Positions 1 to 8,895 are shown, counted from the stretch's first letter. The stretch is 11,367 nucleotides of DNA from Burkholderiales bacterium (GCA_947456845.1 CANGUJ010000084.1:1-11367), one strand, 5' to 3'. Notes: generated from the letters alone by a model not told the origin. Program-made: numbers and translations.

Positions 1-54
1 GCCGTCAGGCCTGGTCAGGACGGCGGCCACGACTTCGACGATTGGGCGGTTCAC
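1..54 (-). CDS. mutT: Nudix hydrolase, MutT type (N-terminal fragment)
   Basis: Only the first 18 codons lie in the window; the gene continues past the left edge. It starts with GTG at 54-52 and reads MNRPIVEVVAAVLTRPDG. This is the usual opening of MutT-type Nudix proteins, a first beta strand (VEVVAAVL) followed by a DG turn, ahead of the Nudix box, which is out of view. MutT hydrolyses 8-oxo-dGTP to the monophosphate and so keeps oxidised guanine out of DNA. In many betaproteobacteria this gene follows the DUF815 ATPase, and some versions carry a fused thiamine-phosphate-synthase-like domain, which cannot be judged here. The start lies 24 bases after the DUF815 stop, which suggests one transcript. 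No strong ribosome binding site is visible; a GGAG sits about 16 bases upstream. The assignment rests on a short match plus gene order. Confidence 0.6.
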   Translation of the reverse strand, partial: MNRPIVEVVAAVLTRPDG

Positions 55-78
55 GGAATATGGTGCCGCGCTCCGCGT

Positions 79-993
79 TCAGCGGGCGGACTTGCGCGGC
101 GCTCGAGCTTTCGGGGTCTCGATTCGTTTGCCCAGTTTGCCCGCGTGGTCACGCGCGAATTGCCAGGCCACCCGTCCCGAGCGCGAACCGCGCTCTATGG
201 TCCAGGCCAGCGCCGCGGTGTGGGCTTCCTCGATTTCCCCCGGGGTGCAGCCGAAATGCGCGAGCCAATGGTCGACGATGGCGATGTACTCGTCCTGGTC
301 GAAGGGGTAGAACGAAAGCCAAATGCCGAATCGCTCAGAAAGGGATATCTTTTCCTCGGCCGACTCGCCAGGATGGATCTCCTCTCCCACATGCTTGTAC
401 TCGAGGTTTTCGTGCATGTACTCCGGCAGCAGGTGGCGGCGATTCGATGTCGCATAGATCAGGCTGTTGTCCGATGCCGCCGACACCGAGCCGTCCAACG
501 CCACCTTGAGGGACTTGTAGCTGGCATCGCCCTCGTCGAACGACAGGTCATCACAAAAGATGATGAAGCGTTCCGGCCGCTTTTCGATCAGGTCGGTGAT
601 TTCGCCCAGGTCCACCAGTTCGGACTTGTCGACCTCGATCAGGCGCAGCCCGCGAGCGGCGTATTTGTTCAGCATTGCCTTGACCAGTGAAGACTTGCCG
701 GTACCGCGTGCGCCGGTGAGGAGCACGTTGTTGGCAGGCAGCCCTTCGACGAACTGCCGCGTGTTCTGCTCCATGGCCTTGCGCTGGCGCTCCACCCCCT
801 GCAGGTTTGACAGCTTGATCTGCGACAGCCGCGGCACGGGCTGCAGCCAGCCGCGCCCGTTGGTCTTGCGCCAGCGAAAGGCTACCGCGTCATCCCACGG
901 CGTAGCCTGGGGCGCCGGCGGCAGGACGGCTTCAAGCTTGTCGATGAACTGGTGGGCGCGCTGGATCAGGTTGGCTAGGTCATTCATGGGCAT
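79..993 (-). CDS. DUF815-family P-loop ATPase
   Basis: A 304-residue AAA-type ATPase of the DUF815 (PF05673) family. The Walker A motif GARGTGKSS is at residues 94-102, the Walker B strand IIFCDDL at 144-150, and a sensor-1-like segment YATSNRR at 180-186. Before the P-loop there is a helical N-terminal part and a stretch with LSNLQGVERQ (61-70), which marks the entry into the ATPase fold in this family. The C-terminus is basic (KARAPRKSAR). The cellular role of the family is not established, so no pathway is assigned. The gene follows argJ by 60 bases and precedes mutT by 24 bases, consistent with co-transcription but not proof of shared function. The start could be the ATG at 993 or the ATG two codons later at 987; neither has a good ribosome binding site. 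The family assignment is firm and the function unknown. Confidence 0.9.
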   Translation of the reverse strand: MPMNDLANLIQRAHQFIDKLEAVLPPAPQATPWDDAVAFRWRKTNGRGWLQPVPRLSQIKLSNLQGVERQRKAMEQNTRQFVEGLPANNVLLTGARGTGKSSLVKAMLNKYAARGLRLIEVDKSELVDLGEITDLIEKRPERFIIFCDDLSFDEGDASYKSLKVALDGSVSAASDNSLIYATSNRRHLLPEYMHENLEYKHVGEEIHPGESAEEKISLSERFGIWLSFYPFDQDEYIAIVDHWLAHFGCTPGEIEEAHTAALAWTIERGSRSGRVAWQFARDHAGKLGKRIETPKARAPRKSAR

Positions 994-1053
994 TGCGGCA
1001 AGTGCGGAGCCGCTACGGTGGTGTGTGATGTCGCGTCGACGCCTGCGCGGCGC

Positions 1054-2283
1054 CTAGCTGCGATAGTCGGCGTTGATGGAGACGTAGTCGTGGGACAGGT
1101 CGCAGGTCCATATCGTCGCTGCCGCCGCGCCGCGATTGAGAACGACGCGGATGGTGATCTCCTGCTGTTTCATGATGCGCTGGCCGTCTTCCTCGCGATA
1201 CGCAGGGTGGCGGCCGCCGTTCTTGACTACCAGAACATCGTCAAGATGCAGGTCGATGGCACCCTGGTCGAGATCATCGATGCCGGCATAGCCGACGGCC
1301 GCAAGAATGCGCCCGAGGTTGGGGTCGGAGGCGAAGAAGGCGGTCTTCACCAACGGCGAATGGCCGATTGCATACGCGACCTTGCGGCATTCATCGATGC
1401 TGGCGCCGGCCTCGACCCGCACAGTGATGAATTTAGTGGCGCCTTCGCCGTCGCGCACGATCGCCTGGGCGAGTTCGATCGCCAGTTCATCGAGCGCGCG
1501 GGCGAAGGTCTTGCCATCCGGCGTGTTGATGCCGGTGATGGCCGGCGCAGCCGACTGTCCGGTCGCAGCCACCACGAACGAGTCGTTGGTCGAGGTGTCA
1601 CCGTCGATGGTGATGGAGTTGAATGACGCATCGGCCGCGCGGCTTGCCATGGCCTTGAGGACATGGGGGGACACGCGCGCGTCTGTTGCTATGAAGCCGA
1701 GCATGGTGGCCATGTTGGGACGGATCATCCCGGCACCTTTTGCGATGCCCGTCAAGGTGACGGGCTGGCCGCCGATGCGGAGGGTGCGCGACGCCGCCTT
1801 GGGCAGGGTGTCGGTGGTCATGATGGCATGGGCGGCGTCGAGCCAGTTGGCCTTGCCGAGGGCCTGCGCCGCCTGTTCGACGCCTCTGAGCAGGCGATCC
1901 ATCGGCAGGGTTTCCATGATGACGCCGGTTGAGAACGGCAGTACTTGCGCCGCATCGATGCCGAGGCGGGCGGCCACGGCGGCGCAGGTTGCGCGTGCGT
2001 CGGCAAGGCCGGTTTCGCCGGTGCCGGCGTTCGCGTTTCCGGTATTGACGACCATCGCGCGGATTCCGGCTGACCCAGCGATGTGCTCGCGACAGACCGT
2101 TACCGGGGCGGCGCAGAAGCGGTTGCGCGTGAACACGCCGGCGACGCTCGAGCCTTCGGCGAGGCGCATGAGCAGGACATCACGGCGGTTGGCCTTGCGG
2201 ATTCCCGCCTCCACGACCGCCAGTTCGACGCCGGCAATGGCGGCCAGTGCGGCTGCCTCGGGCACTTTCAGGTTCACGGGCAT
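1054..2283 (-). CDS. argJ: Bifunctional ornithine acetyltransferase / N-acetylglutamate synthase
   Basis: ArgJ moves the acetyl group from N-acetylornithine to glutamate, releasing ornithine and recycling N-acetylglutamate in arginine synthesis; the bifunctional form can also use acetyl-CoA. The 409-residue protein has the usual length and landmarks: NTGNANAGTG (80-89), the oxyanion-hole segment STG (118-120), and KGAGMIRPNMATML (182-195), with the self-cleavage point between Ala192 and Thr193, where Thr193 becomes the N-terminal nucleophile of the beta chain. DGDTSTNDS (227-235) and the C-terminal SINADYRS are also typical. Upstream codons extend the frame to 2439, but they run into secA and look non-coding. 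The ATG at 2283 has an AGGA 8 bases upstream and matches the family N-terminus. The gene lies 55 bases after secA. Whether it is mono- or bifunctional cannot be told from sequence alone. Confidence 0.97.
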   Translation of the reverse strand: MPVNLKVPEAAALAAIAGVELAVVEAGIRKANRRDVLLMRLAEGSSVAGVFTRNRFCAAPVTVCREHIAGSAGIRAMVVNTGNANAGTGETGLADARATCAAVAARLGIDAAQVLPFSTGVIMETLPMDRLLRGVEQAAQALGKANWLDAAHAIMTTDTLPKAASRTLRIGGQPVTLTGIAKGAGMIRPNMATMLGFIATDARVSPHVLKAMASRAADASFNSITIDGDTSTNDSFVVAATGQSAAPAITGINTPDGKTFARALDELAIELAQAIVRDGEGATKFITVRVEAGASIDECRKVAYAIGHSPLVKTAFFASDPNLGRILAAVGYAGIDDLDQGAIDLHLDDVLVVKNGGRHPAYREEDGQRIMKQQEITIRVVLNRGAAAATIWTCDLSHDYVSINADYRS

Positions 2284-2338
2284 GACGGATTCCTGTCGCG
2301 TCGGAGACGGGATGGGGGCTGATGCGCGACGGCGTGTG

Positions 2339-5080
<2,742 letters not shown>

Positions 5081-5334
5081 TGGGAATTCGAATTGGCGGC
5101 GTGATTACGCGCCGTTGATGGCGTCCTGAAGCGAGCCAGGACATGAAAGGCGGATTGCGGACGCCCGGGTTGGGGCGCTCATTGCCGGTTTAACCATGGT
5201 TGCGGGTACTGCAAGCTCGCCCCGTAGGTTCCGGCTGCCACTGACTGCAGTCCATCCGACAGCGAGTGCGAAGCTACAAGATTCAACCTCGCATTTTAAC
5301 ATGCGGGTCAGCGGCTCCGTGCGCGCTCTGTTGG
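5081..5334 (-). promoter_or_regulatory. secA leader region
   Basis: A 254-base gap between the M23 peptidase gene and secA, both on the minus strand. A TAAAAT box at 5298-5293 could be a -10 element for secA, but the matching -35 position (CACGGA) is poor. If used, it gives a leader of about 205 bases. The leader contains a possible 6-bp stem with a 6-base loop at 5161-5178 (one G-U pair) and a perfect 10-base palindrome AACCATGGTT at 5193-5202. A 65-codon frame (5302-5105) is open here, but its codon third positions are only about 58 percent GC, lower than neighbouring genes, and its first ATG overlaps the TAAAAT box, so I do not call it a gene. No known RNA family or riboswitch was recognised. 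Confidence 0.35.
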
Positions 5335-6318
5335 TCAGCGCGGAGAGCCGGCAGCCACTTTCGGCCCTGTCTGGCGCGGCGCCACCGCAGCGGTCGCGGC
5401 GACCGGCTGGGCAGCCTGGAGGAATTTCACGGGGTTCTGTGCCAGTCCCCGATAGCGGACCTCGAAATGCAGGTGTGGGCCGGTCGACCGGCCGGTCGAC
5501 CCGACCTCAGCGATCTTCTGGCCGCGCTTGACGATGTCCCCTGGCTTCACGTTCATGACCGAGGCGTGCGCATAGCGCGTGACGATTTCGCCGCCATGGT
5601 CGATCTCGATCATGTTGCCGAAGGCATGGTGCCACTCTGCAGCGATGACCACGCCCCCTGCCGCTGCCACGATCGGGGAGCCCGGCTGGGTGATGAAGTC
5701 GATACCCTCGTGCATCGCCGACTGGCCGGTGATCGGGTCGATGCGATAGCCGAAGCCGGAGGCGTTGTATTCGGCGTTGACCGGCAGGGCCGTCGGCAGA
5801 CGTTTTGCCTTGAGCTTGGCATTGAACAATTCCGACTCCGCGACATTGAGGAAATCCGCCCGGCTTTCGAGGCCGCGGGACAGCATTTCCAGTTCGCGCG
5901 CGAATTCACCCAGCGATAAATCGCGCATCGGGGAGACGATGGCACCGCCACGGCCCGGCGGGTCCGAGGTGCGGAACTCCTGTGGCTTGACGCCTGCGAG
6001 CCCGGATACGCGTTCACCCAAAGCATCGAGGCGCATGAGTTGCGCCTGCATTTCGCCCAGTTTGACCGCCATCGCGTTGAGGTTCTGGCGCAGGAATTCC
6101 TCGTTGCGCCGCGCTTCGCTCGCCTGCAGGTTCTTCACCAGCGTCTCGAGGATCGGCAGGCGAATTGCAGCGGCATACTTGAAGCTTACGTAGTAGAGCA
6201 GAGCCGCACCCGCGATGATGGCGAGGGTCGCGAAAATCGAGGCGAAAATCACATGACGCGCTGTCAGGGTCACCGAACGCGGCGTTGCCAACCGATGTGC
6301 AAAGACAATAATATGCAT
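5335..6318 (-). CDS. Membrane-anchored M23 (LytM-type) metallopeptidase
   Basis: A 327-residue protein with a short N-terminal cytosolic part, one membrane helix (about 22-45), a probable coiled coil (55-105), a linker, and a C-terminal M23 peptidase domain (about 180-300). The zinc and catalytic residues are intact: His203 and Asp207 in MHEGIDF, His251 in YAHAS, and the HLH motif at 282-284 in GPHLHFEV. An active enzyme would cut peptide cross-links in peptidoglycan from the outer face of the inner membrane; the layout also resembles regulators that activate amidases, but those usually lack these residues. The tail after residue 300 is Ala/Pro-rich. The start at ATG 6318 is preferred over one seven codons upstream, because a strong GGAGGT at 6332-6327 lies just before it. 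The gene lies upstream of secA and is divergent from dciA. The exact substrate is unknown. Confidence 0.93.
   Translation of the reverse strand: MHIIVFAHRLATPRSVTLTARHVIFASIFATLAIIAGAALLYYVSFKYAAAIRLPILETLVKNLQASEARRNEEFLRQNLNAMAVKLGEMQAQLMRLDALGERVSGLAGVKPQEFRTSDPPGRGGAIVSPMRDLSLGEFARELEMLSRGLESRADFLNVAESELFNAKLKAKRLPTALPVNAEYNASGFGYRIDPITGQSAMHEGIDFITQPGSPIVAAAGGVVIAAEWHHAFGNMIEIDHGGEIVTRYAHASVMNVKPGDIVKRGQKIAEVGSTGRSTGPHLHFEVRYRGLAQNPVKFLQAAQPVAATAAVAPRQTGPKVAAGSPR
5482..5501. repeat. Perfect 20-bp palindrome inside the M23 gene
   Basis: The half-site GGTCGACCGG is followed directly by its reverse complement, giving a 20-base perfect palindrome with two GTCGAC sites. It encodes the repeated STG-R-STG of the conserved GSTGRSTGPHLHFEV segment, so protein constraint plus codon choice may fully explain it. 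Confidence 0.9.
6285..6312 (+). promoter_or_regulatory. Likely sigma-70 promoter of dciA
   Basis: TTGCCA (6285-6290) and AATAAT (6307-6312) are separated by 16 bases and each match the sigma-70 consensus at five of six positions. Transcription would start near 6319, leaving a leader of about 58 bases before the dciA start. The promoter lies inside the first codons of the divergent M23 peptidase gene. Confidence 0.45.
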
Positions 6319-6326
6319 CCCAACCC

Positions 6327-6332
6327 ACCTCC
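6327..6332 (-). promoter_or_regulatory. Ribosome binding site deciding the M23 gene start
   Basis: GGAGGT on the minus strand, a near-perfect Shine-Dalgarno sequence, ends 8 bases before the ATG at 6318. It would lie inside the coding region if the earlier ATG at 6339 were used, so it favours the shorter protein. Confidence 0.8.
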
Positions 6333-6376
6333 ACGGCATTCACCTGGAAAACACGGGCGCACAAACAAGGCAGACC

Positions 6377-6673
6377 GTGAGATCCGATCCCGACCAGCAG
6401 TTACCGCAGGCATTCATTGCAAAGAGTGAAAGCCTTGCGGCACTGGCAGACCGGGCGGGACTGCTGATCGAAATGCGGCAGATTTTTCGGGAAGTCGCAC
6501 CCGCAGGCATTTCTCATGCTTGCCAGGTCGCCAACTTCAGGAACGGCATTGTGATCGTTGCCGCCCAGAACAGCGCTGCTGCCGCGAAAATCAAACAAAT
6601 CGCCCCCCGATTGATGTCTCTTTATCTTTCGAGGGGGTGGCAGGTTAACGCAATACAGGTCCAAGTTCAATGA
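6377..6673 (+). CDS. dciA: DUF721 / DciA-like helicase-loading protein (short form)
   Basis: A 98-residue protein that looks like a DUF721 (PF05258) domain. The segment from about 45 to 98, with VANFRNGIVIVAAQNSAAAAKIKQIAPRL and a final strand NAIQVQVQ, matches the strand-strand-helix-strand core of the family. DciA interacts with the replicative helicase DnaB and helps its loading in bacteria that lack DnaC. The start is GTG at 6377, with AAGG six bases upstream; no better start was found. Third codon positions are about 59 percent GC, lower than its neighbours. It lies between the M23 gene (divergent) and the lpxC group (convergent). It ends right after the domain, whereas many family members continue further; an open frame in the -1 phase follows, overlapping the stop. 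The family call is good, the helicase role is taken from relatives. Confidence 0.8.
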   Translation: MRSDPDQQLPQAFIAKSESLAALADRAGLLIEMRQIFREVAPAGISHACQVANFRNGIVIVAAQNSAAAAKIKQIAPRLMSLYLSRGWQVNAIQVQVQ

Positions 6674-6753
6674 TGGACAAAGCGTTGCGGCACAAGGGTT
6701 TTCGAGAGAGCGTTCCGAAAGCGTTGGCGTACATGGCCCGCGCCGAGGCCTAA
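6670..6753 (+). CDS. Candidate 27-codon frame coupled to dciA
   Basis: The stop codon of dciA overlaps a tandem ATGATG, so a ribosome ending dciA could restart directly. The frame gives MMDKALRHKGFRESVPKALAYMARAEA, a basic, helix-prone peptide, and ends with TAA at 6751-6753. About 21 of 27 third codon positions are G or C, more coding-like than dciA itself. The same frame is open back to 6649, so a single -1 shift near the dciA end would join it to dciA as a C-terminal extension. It could be a coupled small protein, the end of a frameshifted dciA, or chance. I do not recognise a family for it. Confidence 0.3.
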   Translation: MMDKALRHKGFRESVPKALAYMARAEA

Positions 6754-6805
6754 ACGCAAAAAAACGTAAAATCGCGTCAGTGAGCGCTAACAATCTCTCT
6801 CAGAC

Positions 6806-6985
6806 TTAAACGGCAAGCCTTTCGAGCATCAGCACTGAAAAAAACAGGATGGCGGCTGCGGCTGTCGCCGTCAGCAGGCGTCGCGCCAGACGCCAATAGC
6901 CGGGATTGCCGGTCCACAAGTAGAGGGCTACGCTCACGCAGATGCCCAGTCCGGCGAGCAGCATGAGCCAGCGGGCAATCAGCAT
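6806..6985 (-). CDS. Small two-helix membrane protein downstream of lpxC
   Basis: A 59-residue protein from ATG 6985 to TAA 6806, starting MLIARWLMLLAGLGICVSVA and ending VLMLERLAV. It has two hydrophobic segments (about 5-24 and 37-54) joined by a short loop with TGNPGYWRLARR, whose arginines would favour a cytosolic loop. This makes it a probable inner-membrane hairpin. About 75 percent of third codon positions are G or C, as expected for a real gene here. It follows lpxC by 43 bases on the same strand and is probably co-transcribed with it. A run of seven T near the end is in frame; no frameshift is needed. No good ribosome binding site is visible. I recall similar small unnamed proteins near lpxC in related betaproteobacteria, but function is unknown. 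Confidence 0.75.
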   Translation of the reverse strand: MLIARWLMLLAGLGICVSVALYLWTGNPGYWRLARRLLTATAAAAILFFSVLMLERLAV

Positions 6986-7028
6986 GGCAAGGGGGGCGCG
7001 CCGCGGTGCGAGTGGCGTGACAGAAAGA

Positions 7029-7979
7029 TCACCAGGCGGCCGATAGGGGGGTAGTCAGTGGCGGGCGAGCGAACAGCGGGCTATCCGCTTCCTTGTCGAA
7101 ACTGACAAGTTCCCAGGCTGAGCGATCTGCCAAAAGGGCACGCAGGAGGCGATTATTCAAGGCGTGGCCGGCCTTGTGCGCCGAATAGGCGCCTATCAGC
7201 GGATAGCCGAATACATACAGATCGCCGATCGCATCGAGGATCTTGTGCTTGACGAACTCGTCCGCATAGCGCAATCCGTCGCTGTTGAGCACCCTGAACT
7301 CGTCCATCACGATGGCGTTATCCATGCTGCCGCCCAGCGCCAGCCCGTTGGACCGCAGCGTTTCGACATCCTGCATGAAGCCGAACGTGCGCGCGCGAGC
7401 CACTTCCTTGGTATAGGGCGTTTGCCCGAGGTCGACCGTGGCGGATTGCCCGGTCTGGTCCACCGCAGGGTGATTGAAGTCGATGCTGAATTCAAGCTTG
7501 AAACCGTTGAACGGTTCGAGTTTCACCCAGCGCGAGTTCTTGCCTTCGCCTTCGCGGACCTCGACTGTTTTCAGGACGCGCGCGAACTTCTTGGCCTGAT
7601 TCTGTTCCACCAGACCGGCCGATTGCAGCAGGTACACGAAAGGCGCCGCGCTGCCGTCCAGGATGGGGATCTCCGGCGCAGTCACTTCGACACAGGCGTT
7701 GTCGAGACCGAGCCCCGCCATCGCCGACAGCAGATGCTCTACCGTAGAGATGCGCACCTCGCCGGCGGGCCCGTCGGCGATGAGACAGGACGACATCCGG
7801 GTATCGCGCACCGCCTCGGGTCGGGCAAGAATGCGTATCGGCGGAGCAAGATCGGTACGCTCGAAGACGATGCCCGTATTGGGCGGCGCCGGCCGGAGCG
7901 TCAGCCGCACCTTTTCCCCGGTGTGCAAACCGACGCCAGTGGCGGTAACGGCCTGCTTGAGCGTACGCTGCTTGAGCAT
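7029..7979 (-). CDS. lpxC: UDP-3-O-acyl-N-acetylglucosamine deacetylase
   Basis: LpxC removes the acetyl group from UDP-3-O-acyl-N-acetylglucosamine, the committed step of lipid A synthesis, in the cytosol. The 316-residue protein shows the family opening LKQRTLKQAVTATGVGLHTGEKV. The zinc ligands are His82 (in VEHLLSAMAGLG), His245 and Asp249 (in HKILDAIGDL). Glu81 and His272 (GHALNN) correspond to the catalytic pair Glu78 and His265 of the E. coli enzyme. The frame can be extended to 8015, but the ATG at 7979 matches the family start; its ribosome binding site is weak. The tail runs roughly ten residues past E. coli LpxC and ends in LSAAW. The gene follows the peroxiredoxin by 56 bases. In related genomes ftsZ is often near; it is not in this window. 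Confidence 0.97.
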   Translation of the reverse strand: MLKQRTLKQAVTATGVGLHTGEKVRLTLRPAPPNTGIVFERTDLAPPIRILARPEAVRDTRMSSCLIADGPAGEVRISTVEHLLSAMAGLGLDNACVEVTAPEIPILDGSAAPFVYLLQSAGLVEQNQAKKFARVLKTVEVREGEGKNSRWVKLEPFNGFKLEFSIDFNHPAVDQTGQSATVDLGQTPYTKEVARARTFGFMQDVETLRSNGLALGGSMDNAIVMDEFRVLNSDGLRYADEFVKHKILDAIGDLYVFGYPLIGAYSAHKAGHALNNRLLRALLADRSAWELVSFDKEADSPLFARPPLTTPLSAAW

Positions 7980-8035
7980 CTTGCTGAGACCGCGGCGGCG
8001 GGTGACCATAGCCACCCGCGACGCGGACCGGCAGG

Positions 8036-8539
8036 TCAGGCCTGCGAGAGCATCGTTTCCGCGGTGCTCACCTCGAACTTGCCGGGCGCCTCGCGGTTCA
8101 GGGACTTGACCACGCCATCGACTACCAGCATCGAGTAGCGGTCCGAGCGCACACCCATGCCGCGCGCGGTGAGGTCCAGGGTCAGGCCCAGGGCGGTCGT
8201 GTAGGCGCCGCTTCCGTCAGCCATCATGCGCACCTTGCCGCCGGCCTTCTGCTCGCGGCCCCAGGCACCCATGACGAAGGCATCGTTGACCGAAATGCAC
8301 CAGATTTCGTCAATGCCCTTGGCCCTGAGCGCCTCGTAGTGGGCCAGATAGCCGGGAACATGCTTGGCCGAGCAGGTCGGGGTAAAGGCGCCGGGCAGTC
8401 CGAAGATCGCGATCTTCTTGCCTTTGACCAGATCTTCCACCTTGAAAGTATTCGGTCCCACCGAGCAGCCATTGCCCTCGACCTCGATGAACTCCGCGAG
8501 TGTGCCTGCGGGTAGCGTATCGCCAACCTTGATTGTCAT
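8036..8539 (-). CDS. Peroxiredoxin, Prx5-like
   Basis: A 167-residue thiol peroxidase that reduces hydrogen peroxide and organic peroxides in the cytosol. The active-site segment PGAFTPTCS is at 49-57, with peroxidatic Cys56 and Thr53 in the PxxxTxxC motif; an arginine in RSDRYSML (131-138) completes the site. DEIWCISVNDAFVMGAWG (77-94) is typical of the Prx5 group. Two more cysteines, Cys25 and Cys81, are possible resolving or glutathione-linked partners, but this cannot be settled from sequence. There is no glutaredoxin fusion. The start at 8539 has a strong AGGAGA about 7 bases upstream. The gene is the first of the minus-strand group with lpxC and the small membrane protein, downstream of a good sigma-70-like promoter at 8665-8692. 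No OxyR-like site was recognised. Confidence 0.95.
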   Translation of the reverse strand: MTIKVGDTLPAGTLAEFIEVEGNGCSVGPNTFKVEDLVKGKKIAIFGLPGAFTPTCSAKHVPGYLAHYEALRAKGIDEIWCISVNDAFVMGAWGREQKAGGKVRMMADGSGAYTTALGLTLDLTARGMGVRSDRYSMLVVDGVVKSLNREAPGKFEVSTAETMLSQA

Positions 8540-8558
8540 TGCCGTTTCTCCTGAATTG

Positions 8559-8573
8559 CGCCACTGCGTGGCG
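8559..8573 (-). promoter_or_regulatory. Hairpin next to the peroxiredoxin ribosome binding site
   Basis: CGCCAC-GCA-GTGGCG on the minus strand forms a perfect 6-bp stem with a 3-base loop. It ends 6 bases before the AGGAGA of the peroxiredoxin gene. It could affect message stability or translation; no regulator is implied by the sequence. Confidence 0.5.
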
Positions 8574-8664
8574 GGTGAGTGGGTTTGAAAGCCGTGGTCT
8601 CGAGTGACAAGTTACAGCGGCGCTTGACTGGCAGAAGTCCGGAATCGGCGTCGCGAAGACCAAG

Positions 8665-8692
8665 ATTGTAGCCGGGTGGGTGAACGATGCAA
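8665..8692 (-). promoter_or_regulatory. Sigma-70 promoter for the peroxiredoxin-lpxC group
   Basis: TTGCAT (8692-8687) and TACAAT (8670-8665) are spaced by 16 bases on the minus strand, with four of six and five of six matches to the -35 and -10 consensus. Transcription would begin near 8658, giving a leader of about 118 bases before the peroxiredoxin start. Confidence 0.6.
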
Positions 8693-8822
8693 ACGAGTTT
8701 CGCCGACCGGCCCGCACGCGCGGGGACCCTGTGCGGTCCGGGGTGCGCCAGGCAGAGGTCGCGCTGCGGGACCGAATTCAACCGCTCGGGGGCGCAGGGT
8801 GCGCAAGCGGCCGGGCCTTGGG

Positions 8823-8828
8823 CATAAT
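8823..8828 (+). promoter_or_regulatory. Possible -10 box of the kinase-like/BON gene
   Basis: CATAAT in a locally AT-rich spot of a GC-rich leader, about 70 bases before the start codon. The -35 position (TGCGCA at 8800-8805, spacing 17) is a poor match, so an activator or another sigma factor would be plausible if the site is real. Confidence 0.35.
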
Positions 8829-8848
8829 ATGCAACGTCCGGAAAAGAC

Positions 8849-8864
8849 AACGCCACGCGGCGTT
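8849..8864. promoter_or_regulatory. Inverted repeat in the kinase-like/BON gene leader
   Basis: AACGCC-ACGC-GGCGTT is a perfect 6-bp inverted repeat with a 4-base spacer, 31 bases before the start codon and 20 bases after the possible -10 box. It could be an RNA hairpin or a small operator. No T run follows, so it is not a typical terminator. Confidence 0.4.
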
Positions 8865-8895
8865 TCATCCATCTTCTGTCAGGGCAGGGTGTTCG

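Larger units (their letters stand above)
8540..8895. other. Divergent regulatory region, peroxiredoxin and kinase-like/BON genes
   Basis: 356 bases without a gene. It holds a good minus-strand promoter (8665-8692), a leader hairpin before the peroxiredoxin (8559-8573), two adjacent inverted repeats (CCCGC-N4-GCGGG at 8711-8724 and GGACC-N6-GGTCC at 8724-8739), a possible -10 box for the plus-strand gene at 8823-8828, and a 6-bp inverted repeat at 8849-8864. The plus-strand frame is open from 8680 into the downstream gene, but that part shows no recognisable protein sequence. Confidence 0.6.

Noticed and set aside
6401..6793. A 130-codon minus-strand frame opposite dciA
   Set aside because: It covers dciA on the other strand and has no recognisable features; the DUF721 match on the plus strand is convincing.
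6838..6844. Suspected frameshift at a run of seven A (T on the coding strand) in the small membrane gene
   Set aside because: Counting the run as seven gives a continuous frame ending in a sensible VLMLERLAV; no correction is needed.
7164..8138. A 324-codon plus-strand frame antisense to lpxC
   Set aside because: It overlaps lpxC and the end of the peroxiredoxin gene completely and reads as an antisense shadow rich in Arg, His and Asp.
8680..8895. N-terminal extension of the kinase-like/BON protein
   Set aside because: The frame is open, but the 72 extra residues have no family match, while ATG 8896 has an AGGG at good spacing and opens exactly at the first strand of the domain.
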